Positions 8,882-17,035 of a DNA stretch of 64,000 nt are shown piece after piece. Position numbers and translations under genes: made by a program. Under the pieces are notes generated by a model, which was given only the letters and a program-made list of their open reading frames with translations, was not told the origin of the DNA and did not search any database. Numbering within the stretch: the stretch's first letter is position 1; every line of letters begins with the position of its first letter. This DNA comes from Rhizobium leguminosarum bv. trifolii WSM2297 (GTDB taxonomy: Bacteria > Pseudomonadota > Alphaproteobacteria > Rhizobiales > Rhizobiaceae). The DNA is taken from NCBI RefSeq assembly GCF_000271845.1, contig NZ_JH719393.1, positions 620,001 through 684,000 on the forward strand, read 5' to 3'.

Positions 8882-10291
8882 ATGCCGGATTATCAGACGA
8901 TCAGACAAGAACTCGAAGGCATCGCCATCGAAGACAATCCGGCGCTCGTGCGCCAAAAGAGCCGCGATTTCTACTGGTATTCGCCGATCCTGAAAGCGCA
9001 GCTCGACAATGTGACGGCCGATCTCGTCGTCACGCCGAAAAACGAGGAAGAGGTGATCCGGACGCTGAAGGTTGCCTTCGCGCACGGCGTGCCGGTCACC
9101 CCGCGCGGCGGCGGCACCGGCAATTACGGCCAGGCCATGCCGCTTTCCGGCGGCATAGTGCTGAACCTTGCCGCCATGGACAAGATCAAGGAAATCCATC
9201 CTGGCCGGGTGATCTGCGAGCCGGGCATCGTCATTGCCCAGCTCGACAAGCAAACCAAGGCGCATTCCGGCCAGGAGTTGCGGTTTCACCCCTCGACGGC
9301 GCAAATGGCGACCGTCGGCGGCTTCATCGCCGGCGGCTCCGGCGGCGTCGGTTCGATCACCTGGGGCGGACTGCGCGATCTCGGCAATATCCTGCGCCTG
9401 CGCGTCGTCACCATGGAGGCCGAGCCGCGCGTGCTCGATCTCACAGGCTGGGACCTGCAGAAGGTCAGCCACGCCTACGGCACCAACGGCATCATCACCG
9501 AGATCGAAATGCCGCTGGCGCCCGCCTATGACTGGGTCGACGTGCTCGTTGGTTATGACGACTTCATGACCTGCGTGCGCTTTTGCGATGCGCTCGCCAA
9601 GTGCAACGGCATTCTCGTCAAGGAGATCGCACCGATCGCCGCCCCCATCCCGCACGACTATTTCACCCGTCACAAGCCCTATATCCGCAAGGGACAGTCG
9701 GTGGCGGTGCTGATGATCGCCCCGCATTCGATGGATGCCTTCCTCGCCTTCACCTCCGCCCATAAGGGCGAGGTGATCTTCCGCTCAGACACGGTCGAGA
9801 GCATGAAGGGCATTCCGCATGCCTATGAGCTTGCCTGGAATCATACGACGCTGCGCGCGCTGAAAGTCGATCCTGGCTTCACCTATCTGCAGGTACAGTA
9901 TCCGGGGCCGGATCACGTCGCAAAAGTCGCCAAGATGGTGGAGATATTCGGCGACGAGGTGCCGGGCCATCTCGAATTCATCAAGTTCGACGGGCAGATC
10001 CAATGCTCCGGCCTGCCGCTGGTGCGCTATACCACCGAGGAGCGTCTCGAGGAGATCATCAAGATCCATCAGGACCACGGCTGCCCGATCTTCAACCCGC
10101 ACCGTTACACACTGGAGGAAGGCGGGATGAAGCGCACCGACAAGGTGCAGCTCGCCTTCAAGCACGAGACCGACCCGAAGGGGCTGCTCAACCCCGGCAA
10201 GATGATCGCCTGGGAAAACCCAGACTTCGATTTCAATGCCGGCAAGAACTATCTCTTCCCCGGCCTTGCGAGCGTCATGGAAGCCTCATGA
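8882..10291 (+). CDS. FAD-binding oxidase (GlcD/PCMH type)
   Basis: This 469-residue flavoprotein has an N-terminal PCMH-type FAD domain (about 45-225, TPRGGGTGNYGQAMPLSGG then a Gly-rich FIAGGSGGVGS) and a C-terminal substrate domain like glycolate/D-lactate oxidases. The start at 8882 follows GGAG with a 6-base gap; an ATG 30 bases earlier lies inside the preceding gene. The stop overlaps the next start by four bases (ATGA). No membrane segment is seen. It probably oxidises an intermediate of the pathway begun by the amidohydrolase; the acceptor could be the adjacent flavodoxin-fold reductase or quinone. The substrate is unknown. Confidence 0.85.
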   Translation: MPDYQTIRQELEGIAIEDNPALVRQKSRDFYWYSPILKAQLDNVTADLVVTPKNEEEVIRTLKVAFAHGVPVTPRGGGTGNYGQAMPLSGGIVLNLAAMDKIKEIHPGRVICEPGIVIAQLDKQTKAHSGQELRFHPSTAQMATVGGFIAGGSGGVGSITWGGLRDLGNILRLRVVTMEAEPRVLDLTGWDLQKVSHAYGTNGIITEIEMPLAPAYDWVDVLVGYDDFMTCVRFCDALAKCNGILVKEIAPIAAPIPHDYFTRHKPYIRKGQSVAVLMIAPHSMDAFLAFTSAHKGEVIFRSDTVESMKGIPHAYELAWNHTTLRALKVDPGFTYLQVQYPGPDHVAKVAKMVEIFGDEVPGHLEFIKFDGQIQCSGLPLVRYTTEERLEEIIKIHQDHGCPIFNPHRYTLEEGGMKRTDKVQLAFKHETDPKGLLNPGKMIAWENPDFDFNAGKNYLFPGLASVMEAS

Positions 10292-10869
10292 GGGTTCTGG
10301 TGCTGCATTCGCATCCGGTCGAGGAGAGCTACGGCAAGGCGCTTTACAAACAAACGCTGGAAAGCCTTCAACAGGCCGGGCACGAAGTGGATGGCTGTGA
10401 CCTCTATGCCGAGAACTTTGATCCCGTGTTGTCCCGCCATGACCGGCTCGCCTATCACGACTATCCCGGCAATACCGAACTGGTGAAGCCCTATGTCGAG
10501 CGGCTGAAGCAGGCCGAAGGGCTGGTGTTGGTCACCCCGATCTGGAATTTCGGTTTCCCGGCGATACTGAAAGGTTATTTCGACCGCGTCTGGCTTCCCG
10601 GCGTCTCCTTCGAACTTGTCGACGGCAAGGTGGAATCGCGGCTGCGCCACATCAGCAAGCTTGCCGCCGTGCTGACCTACGGCGCAACGCCGTTCCGCGC
10701 CTTTGCCGCCGGCAACCCGCCGAAGAAGATCGTCAAACGTGTGCTGAGAGCACAGATCAACCCGCTGCGGCCCGTCACCTTTCTTGCTCATTACGATATG
10801 AACAACTGTACGCCTGAAACGCGGGCAAGGTTTCTGGCGCAGGTGGAGAGGTCGATGGAACGGTTCTGA
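10288..10869 (+). CDS. NAD(P)H dehydrogenase (quinone)/flavodoxin-fold oxidoreductase
   Basis: This 193-residue protein of the NQO1/MdaB-KefF family starts with the flavodoxin-like fold MRVLVLHSHPVEES and has the characteristic LVLVTPIWNFGFPAILKGYFDRVWLPG. It should transfer two electrons from NAD(P)H to quinones or flavin substrates. Its ATG overlaps the FAD oxidase stop by four bases, so the two redox proteins are coupled. It is the last gene of the LysR-linked operon; the convergent RidA gene ends 21 bases further on. Confidence 0.88.
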   Translation: MRVLVLHSHPVEESYGKALYKQTLESLQQAGHEVDGCDLYAENFDPVLSRHDRLAYHDYPGNTELVKPYVERLKQAEGLVLVTPIWNFGFPAILKGYFDRVWLPGVSFELVDGKVESRLRHISKLAAVLTYGATPFRAFAAGNPPKKIVKRVLRAQINPLRPVTFLAHYDMNNCTPETRARFLAQVERSMERF

Positions 10870-10890
10870 AGCGCATCGCGCCAGCGGAAA

Positions 10891-11280
10891 TCAGAACAGT
10901 TTGGCGGCCGTGACCTCGACTTCGACGAGGAAATTCGGTCGGGTGAACCCGCCGACGATGATCAAGGTCGAGACGGGTTTCGGGTCGAGCGTATAGCGAT
11001 CGCGCACCGCCATATAGGCCGGGAAGTCCTCCCTATTCGTCACGAACCCGGAAATGCGGATGACGTCCGCAAAACTCATCTCCGCATCGGAAAGAATGGC
11101 ATTGATCGCTTCGAAACATAGCTCAGCCTGCTTGCCGATATCCTCCGGAACCTCGTCGTCGAGACCAATGCCGAGTTGACCTGAGGTGACGAGCAGCGAA
11201 GCGCCCGGCGGCACAAGTAACCCATGATTATAATGTCCGAACGGACGGCGGACCGAGGGCGGATTGAAAACCTTCTTCAT
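10891..11280 (-). CDS. RidA/YjgF family protein (putative reactive imine deaminase)
   Basis: This 129-residue Rid-superfamily protein starts at the ATG at 11280, which has a strong AGGAGATCCG leader; a longer reading to 11400 is rejected. Motifs include LLVTSGQLGIGLDDEVP and the C-terminal arginine region around VRDRYTLDPKPVSTLIIV. Rid proteins hydrolyse reactive enamine/imine intermediates or act as lyase/deaminase-like enzymes in pyrimidine and amine catabolism. It is convergent with the amidohydrolase/oxidase operon and divergent from the nitrate-type ABC operon. Inference: it detoxifies an imine formed during heterocycle oxidation, a role that RutC plays in pyrimidine breakdown. Confidence 0.87.
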   Translation of the reverse strand: MKKVFNPPSVRRPFGHYNHGLLVPPGASLLVTSGQLGIGLDDEVPEDIGKQAELCFEAINAILSDAEMSFADVIRISGFVTNREDFPAYMAVRDRYTLDPKPVSTLIIVGGFTRPNFLVEVEVTAAKLF

Positions 11281-11541
11281 CGGATCTCCTGCTTCAAGCC
11301 GAACACGACGCGGGAAAACGAGAGCGGGGATGGGTTGATAGCGGTTTTTCGACTCCCAACCAATCAAGCTTCTCCGACGTTGCAACTTTGTGCGGTGCAT
11401 AAATATAACGCTGTTTAAAACCCAGGCGCAACCACAGACGCATAAATGGTTAGCATATTTTGTCGCTGCCCAATAAACGGGCAGTTCAAAATTTCCAGTA
11501 TTTCTCCTTTCTGTTCATGAGGTTATTCGACTTTTGGAAAT

Positions 11542-11558
11542 TTGGCACGCGGATTGCA
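11542..11558 (+). promoter_or_regulatory. Sigma-54 promoter of the nitrate-type ABC operon
   Basis: TTGGCACGCGGATTGCA: GG at 11544-11545, exactly ten bases, then GC at 11556-11557, a full match to the -24/-12 consensus. It lies 171 bases upstream of the binding-protein start, leaving a long leader. NtrC would be the usual activator in rhizobia; a GGTGCA half-site is seen near 11393-11398. Confidence 0.88.
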
Positions 11559-11650
11559 AGCCTCCTGTCTGCATCGGTCAACGACGACCGCTGCAGATAG
11601 GCGCGGCATAAGCGCTTACACAAGACACCGACGTCGCAAGGATTGCCATC

Positions 11651-11695
11651 CGGGATACTTCCATTCCCGAGGACGCATTCCGGCGGCGTTTTTTT
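11651..11695 (+). terminator. Leader attenuator-like terminator
   Basis: Two stacked hairpins lie in the 5' leader between the sigma-54 promoter and the first gene. The first is CGGGA (11651-11655) pairing with TCCCG (11665-11669). The second is AGGACGC (11670-11676) pairing with G-U tolerance to GCGTTTT (11686-11692), followed by T to 11695. The seven-T run makes an intrinsic terminator. Nitrate-type operons are often controlled by NasT/ANTAR antitermination at such leaders; I see the terminator but not a clean ANTAR double hexaloop. Confidence 0.6.
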
Positions 11696-11729
11696 GTGTC
11701 CAAATTCGGCCAGCAGAGGGAACCTGCAC

Positions 11730-13028
11730 ATGACGAAGAATTCCACCATCGGCATAACCCGCCGCAGCATGCTCAAGACGACCGCAACGGCTGCCCTCAT
11801 CGGCGCCGTCAAGACTGCCTTTCCGTCCGGCGCTTTTGCAGCCGGTGCGGGCCCTGAAGTGAAAGGCCTCAAGCTCGGCTTTATCGCTCTGACGGATTCC
11901 GCGCCGCTGATCATCGCTAAGGAAAAGGGTTTTTTCGACAAACATGGCCTTCCGGAAACGGACGTCGCCAAACAGGCATCCTGGGGCGCGACCCGCGACA
12001 ATCTGGTGCTGGGCGGTGCCGCCAATGGTATCGACGGTGCCCATATTCTTTCGCCACTCCCCTATCTCATGCATACCGGCAAGGTGACACAGAACAACAA
12101 GCCGGTGCCGATGGCGATCCTCGCCCGGCTTAACCTCGACAGCCAGGGCATTTCCGTCTCCAAGGAATATGCCGAGACCGGCGTGCAGCTCGATGCCTCC
12201 AAGCTGAAAGCCGCCTTCGAGAAAAAGAAGGCGGAAGGCAAGGAGATCAAGGCCGCCATGACCTTCCCGGGCGGCACCCACGATCTCTGGATCCGTTACT
12301 GGCTCGCTGCCGGTGGCATCGACCCGAACAAGGACGTTTCGACCATCGTCGTGCCGCCGCCGCAGATGGTTGCCAATATGAAGGTTGGCAACATGGACGT
12401 CTTCTGTGTGGGCGAGCCGTGGAACGAGCAGCTCGTCAACCAAGGCATCGGCTTCACCGCGGCGACCACCGGCGAGCTCTGGAAGGGTCATCCCGAAAAG
12501 GCGCTCGGGCTCCGCGCCGAGTGGATCGAAAAGAATCCCATTGCTGCCAAGGCCCTGCTGATGGCTGTCATGGAGGCTCAGCAGTGGTGCGACAGCATGG
12601 ATAACAAAGCGGAGATGGCCGATATCCTCGGCAAGCGCCAATGGTTCAACGTTCCGACCAAGGACGTGCTCGGCCGCCTCAAGGGCGACATCAATTATGG
12701 CAACGGACGCGAAGCCAAGGCCACCGACCTCTACATGAAGTTCTGGAAAGACGGTGCCTCCTACCCGTTCAAGAGCCACGACACCTGGTTCATGACGGAA
12801 AATATCCGCTGGGGAAATCTGCCGGCGACGACCGACACCAAGGCGCTGGTCAACCAGGTGAACCGCGAGGACATCTGGCGCGAGGCCGCCAAGGATCTCG
12901 GTGTTGCTGCAGCCGACATCCCCGCATCGTCCTCCCGTGGCAAGGAGACCTTCTTCGACGGCAAGGTTTTCGATCCCGAAAATCCCTCCGCCTATCTCGA
13001 CAGCCTTTCGATCAAGGCCGTCTCGTGA
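11730..13028 (+). CDS. ABC transporter substrate-binding protein (NrtA/CmpA-like)
   Basis: This 432-residue periplasmic protein has a twin-arginine signal (TRRSMLKTT..., cleaved near AFA at about 38) and a NrtA-type nitrate/nitrite/cyanate-binding fold. The start at 11730 follows CAGAGGGAA; the longer reading from 11643 would run through the leader terminator and is rejected. Family features include GLKLGFIALTDSAPLIIA and the AMTFPGGTHDLWIRYWLAAGG block. It is first in an operon with permease and ATPase. Nitrate is the default guess, but NrtA-like proteins also bind nitrite, bicarbonate, cyanate or other small anions, and no nitrate reductase gene is in view. Confidence 0.9.
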   Translation: MTKNSTIGITRRSMLKTTATAALIGAVKTAFPSGAFAAGAGPEVKGLKLGFIALTDSAPLIIAKEKGFFDKHGLPETDVAKQASWGATRDNLVLGGAANGIDGAHILSPLPYLMHTGKVTQNNKPVPMAILARLNLDSQGISVSKEYAETGVQLDASKLKAAFEKKKAEGKEIKAAMTFPGGTHDLWIRYWLAAGGIDPNKDVSTIVVPPPQMVANMKVGNMDVFCVGEPWNEQLVNQGIGFTAATTGELWKGHPEKALGLRAEWIEKNPIAAKALLMAVMEAQQWCDSMDNKAEMADILGKRQWFNVPTKDVLGRLKGDINYGNGREAKATDLYMKFWKDGASYPFKSHDTWFMTENIRWGNLPATTDTKALVNQVNREDIWREAAKDLGVAAADIPASSSRGKETFFDGKVFDPENPSAYLDSLSIKAVS

Positions 13029-13086
13029 TCTCGCCTCCGGCGCGCCAGCGGCGGGCCGGCCTTTCATTCCCGTGAGGAGCACGTCG

Positions 13087-13980
13087 ATGCCCGCCCTGGC
13101 AAACAAAGAAAATCTCTCCACTGCCGCCGCTGCCAAGCCGGCGGCAAAGGTTCTGCCGTTTTCCGCCAAGCACGGATCACGGATCGATTTTCGTCGTGCG
13201 GCAATCGCCGCGTTTCGCAACGTCGTTCCGCCAGCCGTCGTAATGGCACTCATCCTGCTCGTCTGGCAGGTGCTCTGTTCATCGCCGGATGCGTCTTTGC
13301 CCTCGCCGCATCGGGTCTGGCAGGATAGCTACGACCTGATCGCCTATCCGTTCTTCAACAACGGCTCCCAGGATATCGGGCTTGGCTGGCGCGTGCTCGT
13401 TTCGCTGCAACGCGTGCTCTATGGCTTTGGCCTTGCCGCCGTCACCGGGGTTATCATCGGGGCGATTATCGGCCAATCGGTTTGGGCAATGCGCGGTCTC
13501 GATCCGATCTTCCAGGTGCTGCGTACGGTTCCGCCGCTCGCCTGGTTGCCGCTATCGCTCGCAGCCTTCCAGGATTCCAACCCCTCGGCGATCTTTGTCA
13601 TCTTCATCACCTCGATCTGGCCGGTGATTATCAACACTGCCGTCGGCGTACGCAATATCCCACAGGACTATCGCAACGTTGCCGAGGTACTGCGGCTCAA
13701 TCAGTTCGAGTTTTTCTGGAAGATCATGCTGCCTTCTGCAGCGCCTTACATCTTCACGGGGCTCAGGATCGGCGTCGGCCTATCCTGGCTCGCCATCGTC
13801 GCAGCCGAAATGCTGACCGGCGGCGTCGGCATTGGCTTCTTCATCTGGGACGCGTGGAACTCGTCGCGCCTGCCGGACATCATCGTAGCGCTCGCCTATA
13901 TCGGCATCGTCGGCTTTGCCCTCGATAAGTTGGTGGCAGCACTCGGCAAACTTATCACTCGCGGCGCCACCGCCAATTAA
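13087..13980 (+). CDS. ABC transporter permease (NrtB-like)
   Basis: This 297-residue membrane permease has a polar N-terminus of about 50 residues, then six hydrophobic segments. The EAA-type loop reads RNVAEVLRLNQFEFFWKIMLPSAAP. The start ATG at 13087 is preceded by GAGGAG; longer readings upstream overlap the end of the binding-protein gene and have no good ribosome site. It forms the channel of the nitrate-type importer. A G+C-rich 58-base spacer separates it from the binding-protein stop. Confidence 0.91.
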   Translation: MPALANKENLSTAAAAKPAAKVLPFSAKHGSRIDFRRAAIAAFRNVVPPAVVMALILLVWQVLCSSPDASLPSPHRVWQDSYDLIAYPFFNNGSQDIGLGWRVLVSLQRVLYGFGLAAVTGVIIGAIIGQSVWAMRGLDPIFQVLRTVPPLAWLPLSLAAFQDSNPSAIFVIFITSIWPVIINTAVGVRNIPQDYRNVAEVLRLNQFEFFWKIMLPSAAPYIFTGLRIGVGLSWLAIVAAEMLTGGVGIGFFIWDAWNSSRLPDIIVALAYIGIVGFALDKLVAALGKLITRGATAN

Positions 13981-13991
13981 GGAACGTCCCG

Positions 13992-14789
13992 ATGAATGCC
14001 TATCTCAAGCTCGATCATATCGACAAACATTTCGATAGCAGCGGCGTGCGCGCCGAAGTCCTGAAGGACATCAACCTGACGATTTCCGCGGGCGAATTCG
14101 TCTCGATCATCGGCCATTCGGGCTGTGGCAAATCCACCCTGCTTAATCTGATTGCCGGCCTGACCCCGGTTTCCGCAGGCGCCGTGCTGCTTGAGGACCG
14201 CGAGGTCAACGAACCGGGTCCGGAACGCGCGGTCGTCTTCCAGAACCACTCGCTGCTGCCCTGGCTGACGGTCTACGAGAACGTCAATCTCGCCGTCTCC
14301 AAGGTCTTCGGTAGAACAAAGACCAAGGCCGAGCGGCATGAGTGGGTCATGGCCAATCTCGATCTCGTACAGATGGCGCATGCGAGCGATAAGCGGCCTT
14401 CGGAAATTTCCGGGGGTATGAAACAGCGCGTCGGCATTGCCCGCGCGCTTTCGATGGAGCCGAAGATCTTGCTGCTCGACGAGCCCTTCGGCGCGCTCGA
14501 TGCGCTGACCCGCGCCCATCTTCAGGACGCGGTGATGGAGATCCATGCCCGGCTTGGCAACACGATGGTGATGATCACCCATGATGTCGATGAGGCGGTG
14601 CTGCTGTCCGATCGGATCGTGATGATGACCAACGGCCCGGCCGCCCGCATCGGCGAAGTCCTCGATGTGACCATGTCCCGTCCTCGCCATCGCATCGAAC
14701 TCGCCTCCGACTGGACATATCTGAAATGCCGCGAAGCCGTGTTGAAGTTCCTTTACGAACGCCACCGTTTCATTGAGGCTGCGGAGTAG
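13992..14789 (+). CDS. ABC transporter ATP-binding protein (NrtC/NrtD-like)
   Basis: This 265-residue single-domain ATPase has Walker A GHSGCGKST (41-49), signature ISGGMKQRVGIARAL, Walker B ILLLDEPFGALD and the H-loop in MITHDVDEA. It lacks the C-terminal NrtA-like regulatory domain of cyanobacterial NrtC, so it corresponds to NrtD or the SsuB type. It is 11 bases after the permease stop with AAGGAA upstream. It completes the three-gene importer; no terminator with a T-run was seen directly downstream. Confidence 0.92.
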   Translation: MNAYLKLDHIDKHFDSSGVRAEVLKDINLTISAGEFVSIIGHSGCGKSTLLNLIAGLTPVSAGAVLLEDREVNEPGPERAVVFQNHSLLPWLTVYENVNLAVSKVFGRTKTKAERHEWVMANLDLVQMAHASDKRPSEISGGMKQRVGIARALSMEPKILLLDEPFGALDALTRAHLQDAVMEIHARLGNTMVMITHDVDEAVLLSDRIVMMTNGPAARIGEVLDVTMSRPRHRIELASDWTYLKCREAVLKFLYERHRFIEAAE

Positions 14790-14856
14790 ATGCAAAGGGC
14801 AGCCGGGGTGGTTGTGGCCGCCGTGGCTTTCGTTGTCACGGAGCGCGCGCGCATGA

Positions 14857-15564
14857 CTAGGTACTTCGCGCGCTAGCCTCGCCGGTTGTTGCAAACACCG
14901 CGCTCGCATCGCTGACCATCCCCACATGGGAATAGGCTGCCCGCGCGGCAGCGCTACCGTTCGCTCGCATGATCGCGATCACGATCTGGCCGTGCTCCTC
15001 GTAGGACTTTGCCAAGCGGCCGGGCAGCCGAAATTGCGCCCGTCGAAATGGGGCAAGCCGTGCCCGCGTCTGCGTCACCATCTCGAAGATATGATCATTA
15101 TGCGCGCCGCGATAAAGGCGGGTGTGAAATTCCGTGTTGTGCGCCGAATACTCCTCTTGCGCGCCGGCATGGACGAGCTTCATCGATGCCTTGTGCTCCA
15201 GCTCCATCGTGCGCCGCTCATCCACAGTCATTCGCTCAGCCGAGAGCCTGGCGCAGATCGCTTCGAGTTCCGCCATCGCTTCGAACATCGAATGCAGATA
15301 GGTCTCGCTCACATTGGTGACAACAGCACTGCGGTTCGGCTCCCGGTCGACGAGTCCCATCGCTCCGAGTTCACGGAGCGCCTCGCGCACCGGTGTGCGC
15401 GATACTTCGAAACGGGCAGCCAGCGAGACTTCATCAAGCTTCTCGCCAGGCAACATCTGCCCGGTGACGATCATATCGGCGATCGCCCGCACCATCTGCT
15501 CGACGGTCGTCCCTGCCCTGATGATTTCTCTGCGTCTGACTTGCTTCAAGGAATGGTTCTGCAT
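14857..15564 (-). CDS. GntR family regulator, FadR/FCD subfamily
   Basis: This 235-residue repressor-type protein has an N-terminal winged HTH (GEKLDEVSLAARFEVSRTPVREALRELGAMGLV) and a C-terminal all-helical FCD ligand domain with candidate metal ligands around AHNTEFHTRLYRGAHN. I choose the ATG at 15564; the reading to 15648 adds 28 residues of unlikely composition that run across a repeat. Copies of ATTGCATACAC lie directly before its start and across the sigma-54 promoter of the divergent operon, so it probably represses both itself and the cyanuric acid/biuret operon. The effector is probably a ring compound or biuret. Confidence 0.9.
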   Translation of the reverse strand: MQNHSLKQVRRREIIRAGTTVEQMVRAIADMIVTGQMLPGEKLDEVSLAARFEVSRTPVREALRELGAMGLVDREPNRSAVVTNVSETYLHSMFEAMAELEAICARLSAERMTVDERRTMELEHKASMKLVHAGAQEEYSAHNTEFHTRLYRGAHNDHIFEMVTQTRARLAPFRRAQFRLPGRLAKSYEEHGQIVIAIMRANGSAAARAAYSHVGMVSDASAVFATTGEASARST

Positions 15565-15571
15565 TGTTGCG

Positions 15572-15582
15572 ATTGCATACAC
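15572..15582. promoter_or_regulatory. GntR operator candidate, copy 1
   Basis: ATTGCATACAC, 8 bases before the GntR start on the minus strand. It is identical to the first 11 bases of copy 3 at 15826 and suggests autorepression. Confidence 0.55.
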
Positions 15583-15745
15583 ATGCCTGCTCGAGCAGAC
15601 AAAGTCAAACCTCAGTATATATCTTTGATTTTGCTGAAAGACTCGCATTTTTCACTATTCAATCACGCGGCCCCTTTAGCTCACAAAGCAAATATTCGGT
15701 AAAATTATAGGCGCTGCATATTTTTTGATCTAATCCGAAGATTAA

Positions 15746-15764
15746 ATTGCATGCACTTCTCCGT
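15746..15764. promoter_or_regulatory. GntR operator candidate, copy 2
   Basis: ATTGCATGCACTTCTCCGT, matching copy 3 at 15826-15844 in 17 of 19 bases and placed exactly 80 bases upstream in the same orientation. The spacing would put both sites on the same face or allow looping. Confidence 0.55.
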
Positions 15765-15814
15765 CCCGGCTGGCGTGCCCGAAGATTTCTTTCATAAATT
15801 CAATAGAATAAAAT

Positions 15815-15831
15815 TTGGCATGACCATTGCA
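15815..15831 (+). promoter_or_regulatory. Sigma-54 promoter of the cyanuric acid/biuret operon
   Basis: TTGGCATGACCATTGCA: GG at 15817-15818, ten bases, GC at 15829-15830. One base differs from the optimal -24 box (CATG for CACG). It is 57 bases before the BMP binding-protein start. The -12 box overlaps operator copy 3, which would let GntR block the polymerase. Confidence 0.82.
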
Positions 15832-15844
15832 TACACTTTTCCGT
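15826..15844. promoter_or_regulatory. GntR operator candidate, copy 3
   Basis: ATTGCATACACTTTTCCGT. It overlaps the -12 element and start region of the sigma-54 promoter at 15815-15831 and repeats copy 2 with two mismatches. Confidence 0.6.
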
Positions 15845-15887
15845 AACCAATTGAAAACGGCAAGAATGCCGTCAGGGGAGCATTCCG

Positions 15888-17015
15888 ATGACCAGACTCC
15901 TTTCTATGAATCGACGCCAATTCCTCCAGGCTTCCGCCGCCGCCACTCTCGTCGGCACGGCGCCCGGTCTCCTTTCCTCGCCCGCATTTGCGCAGACCGC
16001 TCTCACCGTTGGCTTCATCTATGTCGGCCCCAAGGATGACTATGGCTATAACCAGGCGCATGCCGAGGGCGCTGCCGCCGTCAAGGCGTTGCCCGGCATT
16101 ACCGTCGTCGAAGAAGAGAACGTTCCAGAGACGGTGGACGTTCAGAAGACGATGGAATCGATGATCAATCTCGACGGGGCGACGTTGGTCTTTCCGACCT
16201 CCTTCGGTTATTTCGACCCCCACATGCTCGCCATGGCCGCCAAATATCCTGACATCCAGTTCCGCCATTGCGGCGGCCTCTGGCAGGAAGGCAAGCATCC
16301 CGCCAATACGGGATCCTACTTTGGCTACATCAATCAGGGCCAGTATCTGAACGGCATTGCCGCCGGCCATGCGACGAAGACCAAGAAGATCGGCTTCGTT
16401 GCCGCCAAGCCGATTCCCCAGGTGCTGCAGAATATCAACGCCTTCCTGCTCGGTGCCCGCTCGGTCGATCCTGCCATCACCTGCCAGGTGATTTTCACCG
16501 GCGAGTGGTCGCTCGCCGTCAAGGAAGCCGAAGCCACCAACGCCTTGGCCGATCAGGGGGCCGACGTCATTACCTGCCACGTCGATAGCCCCAAGGTCGT
16601 GGTCGAGACGGCCGCCGGCCGTGGCGCCTTCGTCTGCGGCTACCACGCCAACCAGAGCCCGCTTGCGCCCGAGAAATACCTGACCGGCGCGGAATGGGCC
16701 TGGGGCAATGTCTACAGCGACTTCGTCAAGAAGGCGCAGGCCGGCGAAAAGCTCGGAAACTTCGTCCGCGGCGGCCTAAAGGACGGCTTCGTGAAAATGA
16801 GCGCGCTCGGCCCCGGCGTTTCCGAGGAGGGGCGCAAGGTCTTCGAAGCCACCCACGCGGACATGATGAAGGGCGGCTTCTCGGTGTTCAAGGGACCGCT
16901 GAAGGACAACAAGGGCAACACCGTCGTCACCGCCGACAAGAGCTATCCTGAAGGTGCGATCGAGCTCGAAAGCATGGATTATCTGGTCGAGGGCGTCGTC
17001 GGATCCACGGCCTGA
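15888..17015 (+). CDS. BMP-family ABC transporter substrate-binding protein
   Basis: This 375-residue periplasmic binding protein is of the basic-membrane-protein/PnrA family, whose characterised members bind nucleosides and related ring compounds. A twin-arginine-like signal (NRRQFLQASAAATLVG) is cleaved near AFA at about 35. It has the family start TVGFIYVGPKDDYGYNQAHAEGA. The start at 15888 follows CAGGGGAG. It is the first gene of a nine-gene operon in which permeases, formamidase, BiuH, AtzD and the ATPase follow without gaps above 21 bases. Inference: the ligand is a nitrogen ring such as cyanuric acid, or biuret. Confidence 0.91.
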   Translation: MTRLLSMNRRQFLQASAAATLVGTAPGLLSSPAFAQTALTVGFIYVGPKDDYGYNQAHAEGAAAVKALPGITVVEEENVPETVDVQKTMESMINLDGATLVFPTSFGYFDPHMLAMAAKYPDIQFRHCGGLWQEGKHPANTGSYFGYINQGQYLNGIAAGHATKTKKIGFVAAKPIPQVLQNINAFLLGARSVDPAITCQVIFTGEWSLAVKEAEATNALADQGADVITCHVDSPKVVVETAAGRGAFVCGYHANQSPLAPEKYLTGAEWAWGNVYSDFVKKAQAGEKLGNFVRGGLKDGFVKMSALGPGVSEEGRKVFEATHADMMKGGFSVFKGPLKDNKGNTVVTADKSYPEGAIELESMDYLVEGVVGSTA

Positions 17016-17035
17016 ACCGGAAAGGGAGAAGCGCC

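Noticed and set aside
11616..13253. 545-residue minus-strand frame
   Set aside because: Antisense to the NrtA-like gene and its leader; it would cross the sigma-54 leader terminator and shows no domain.
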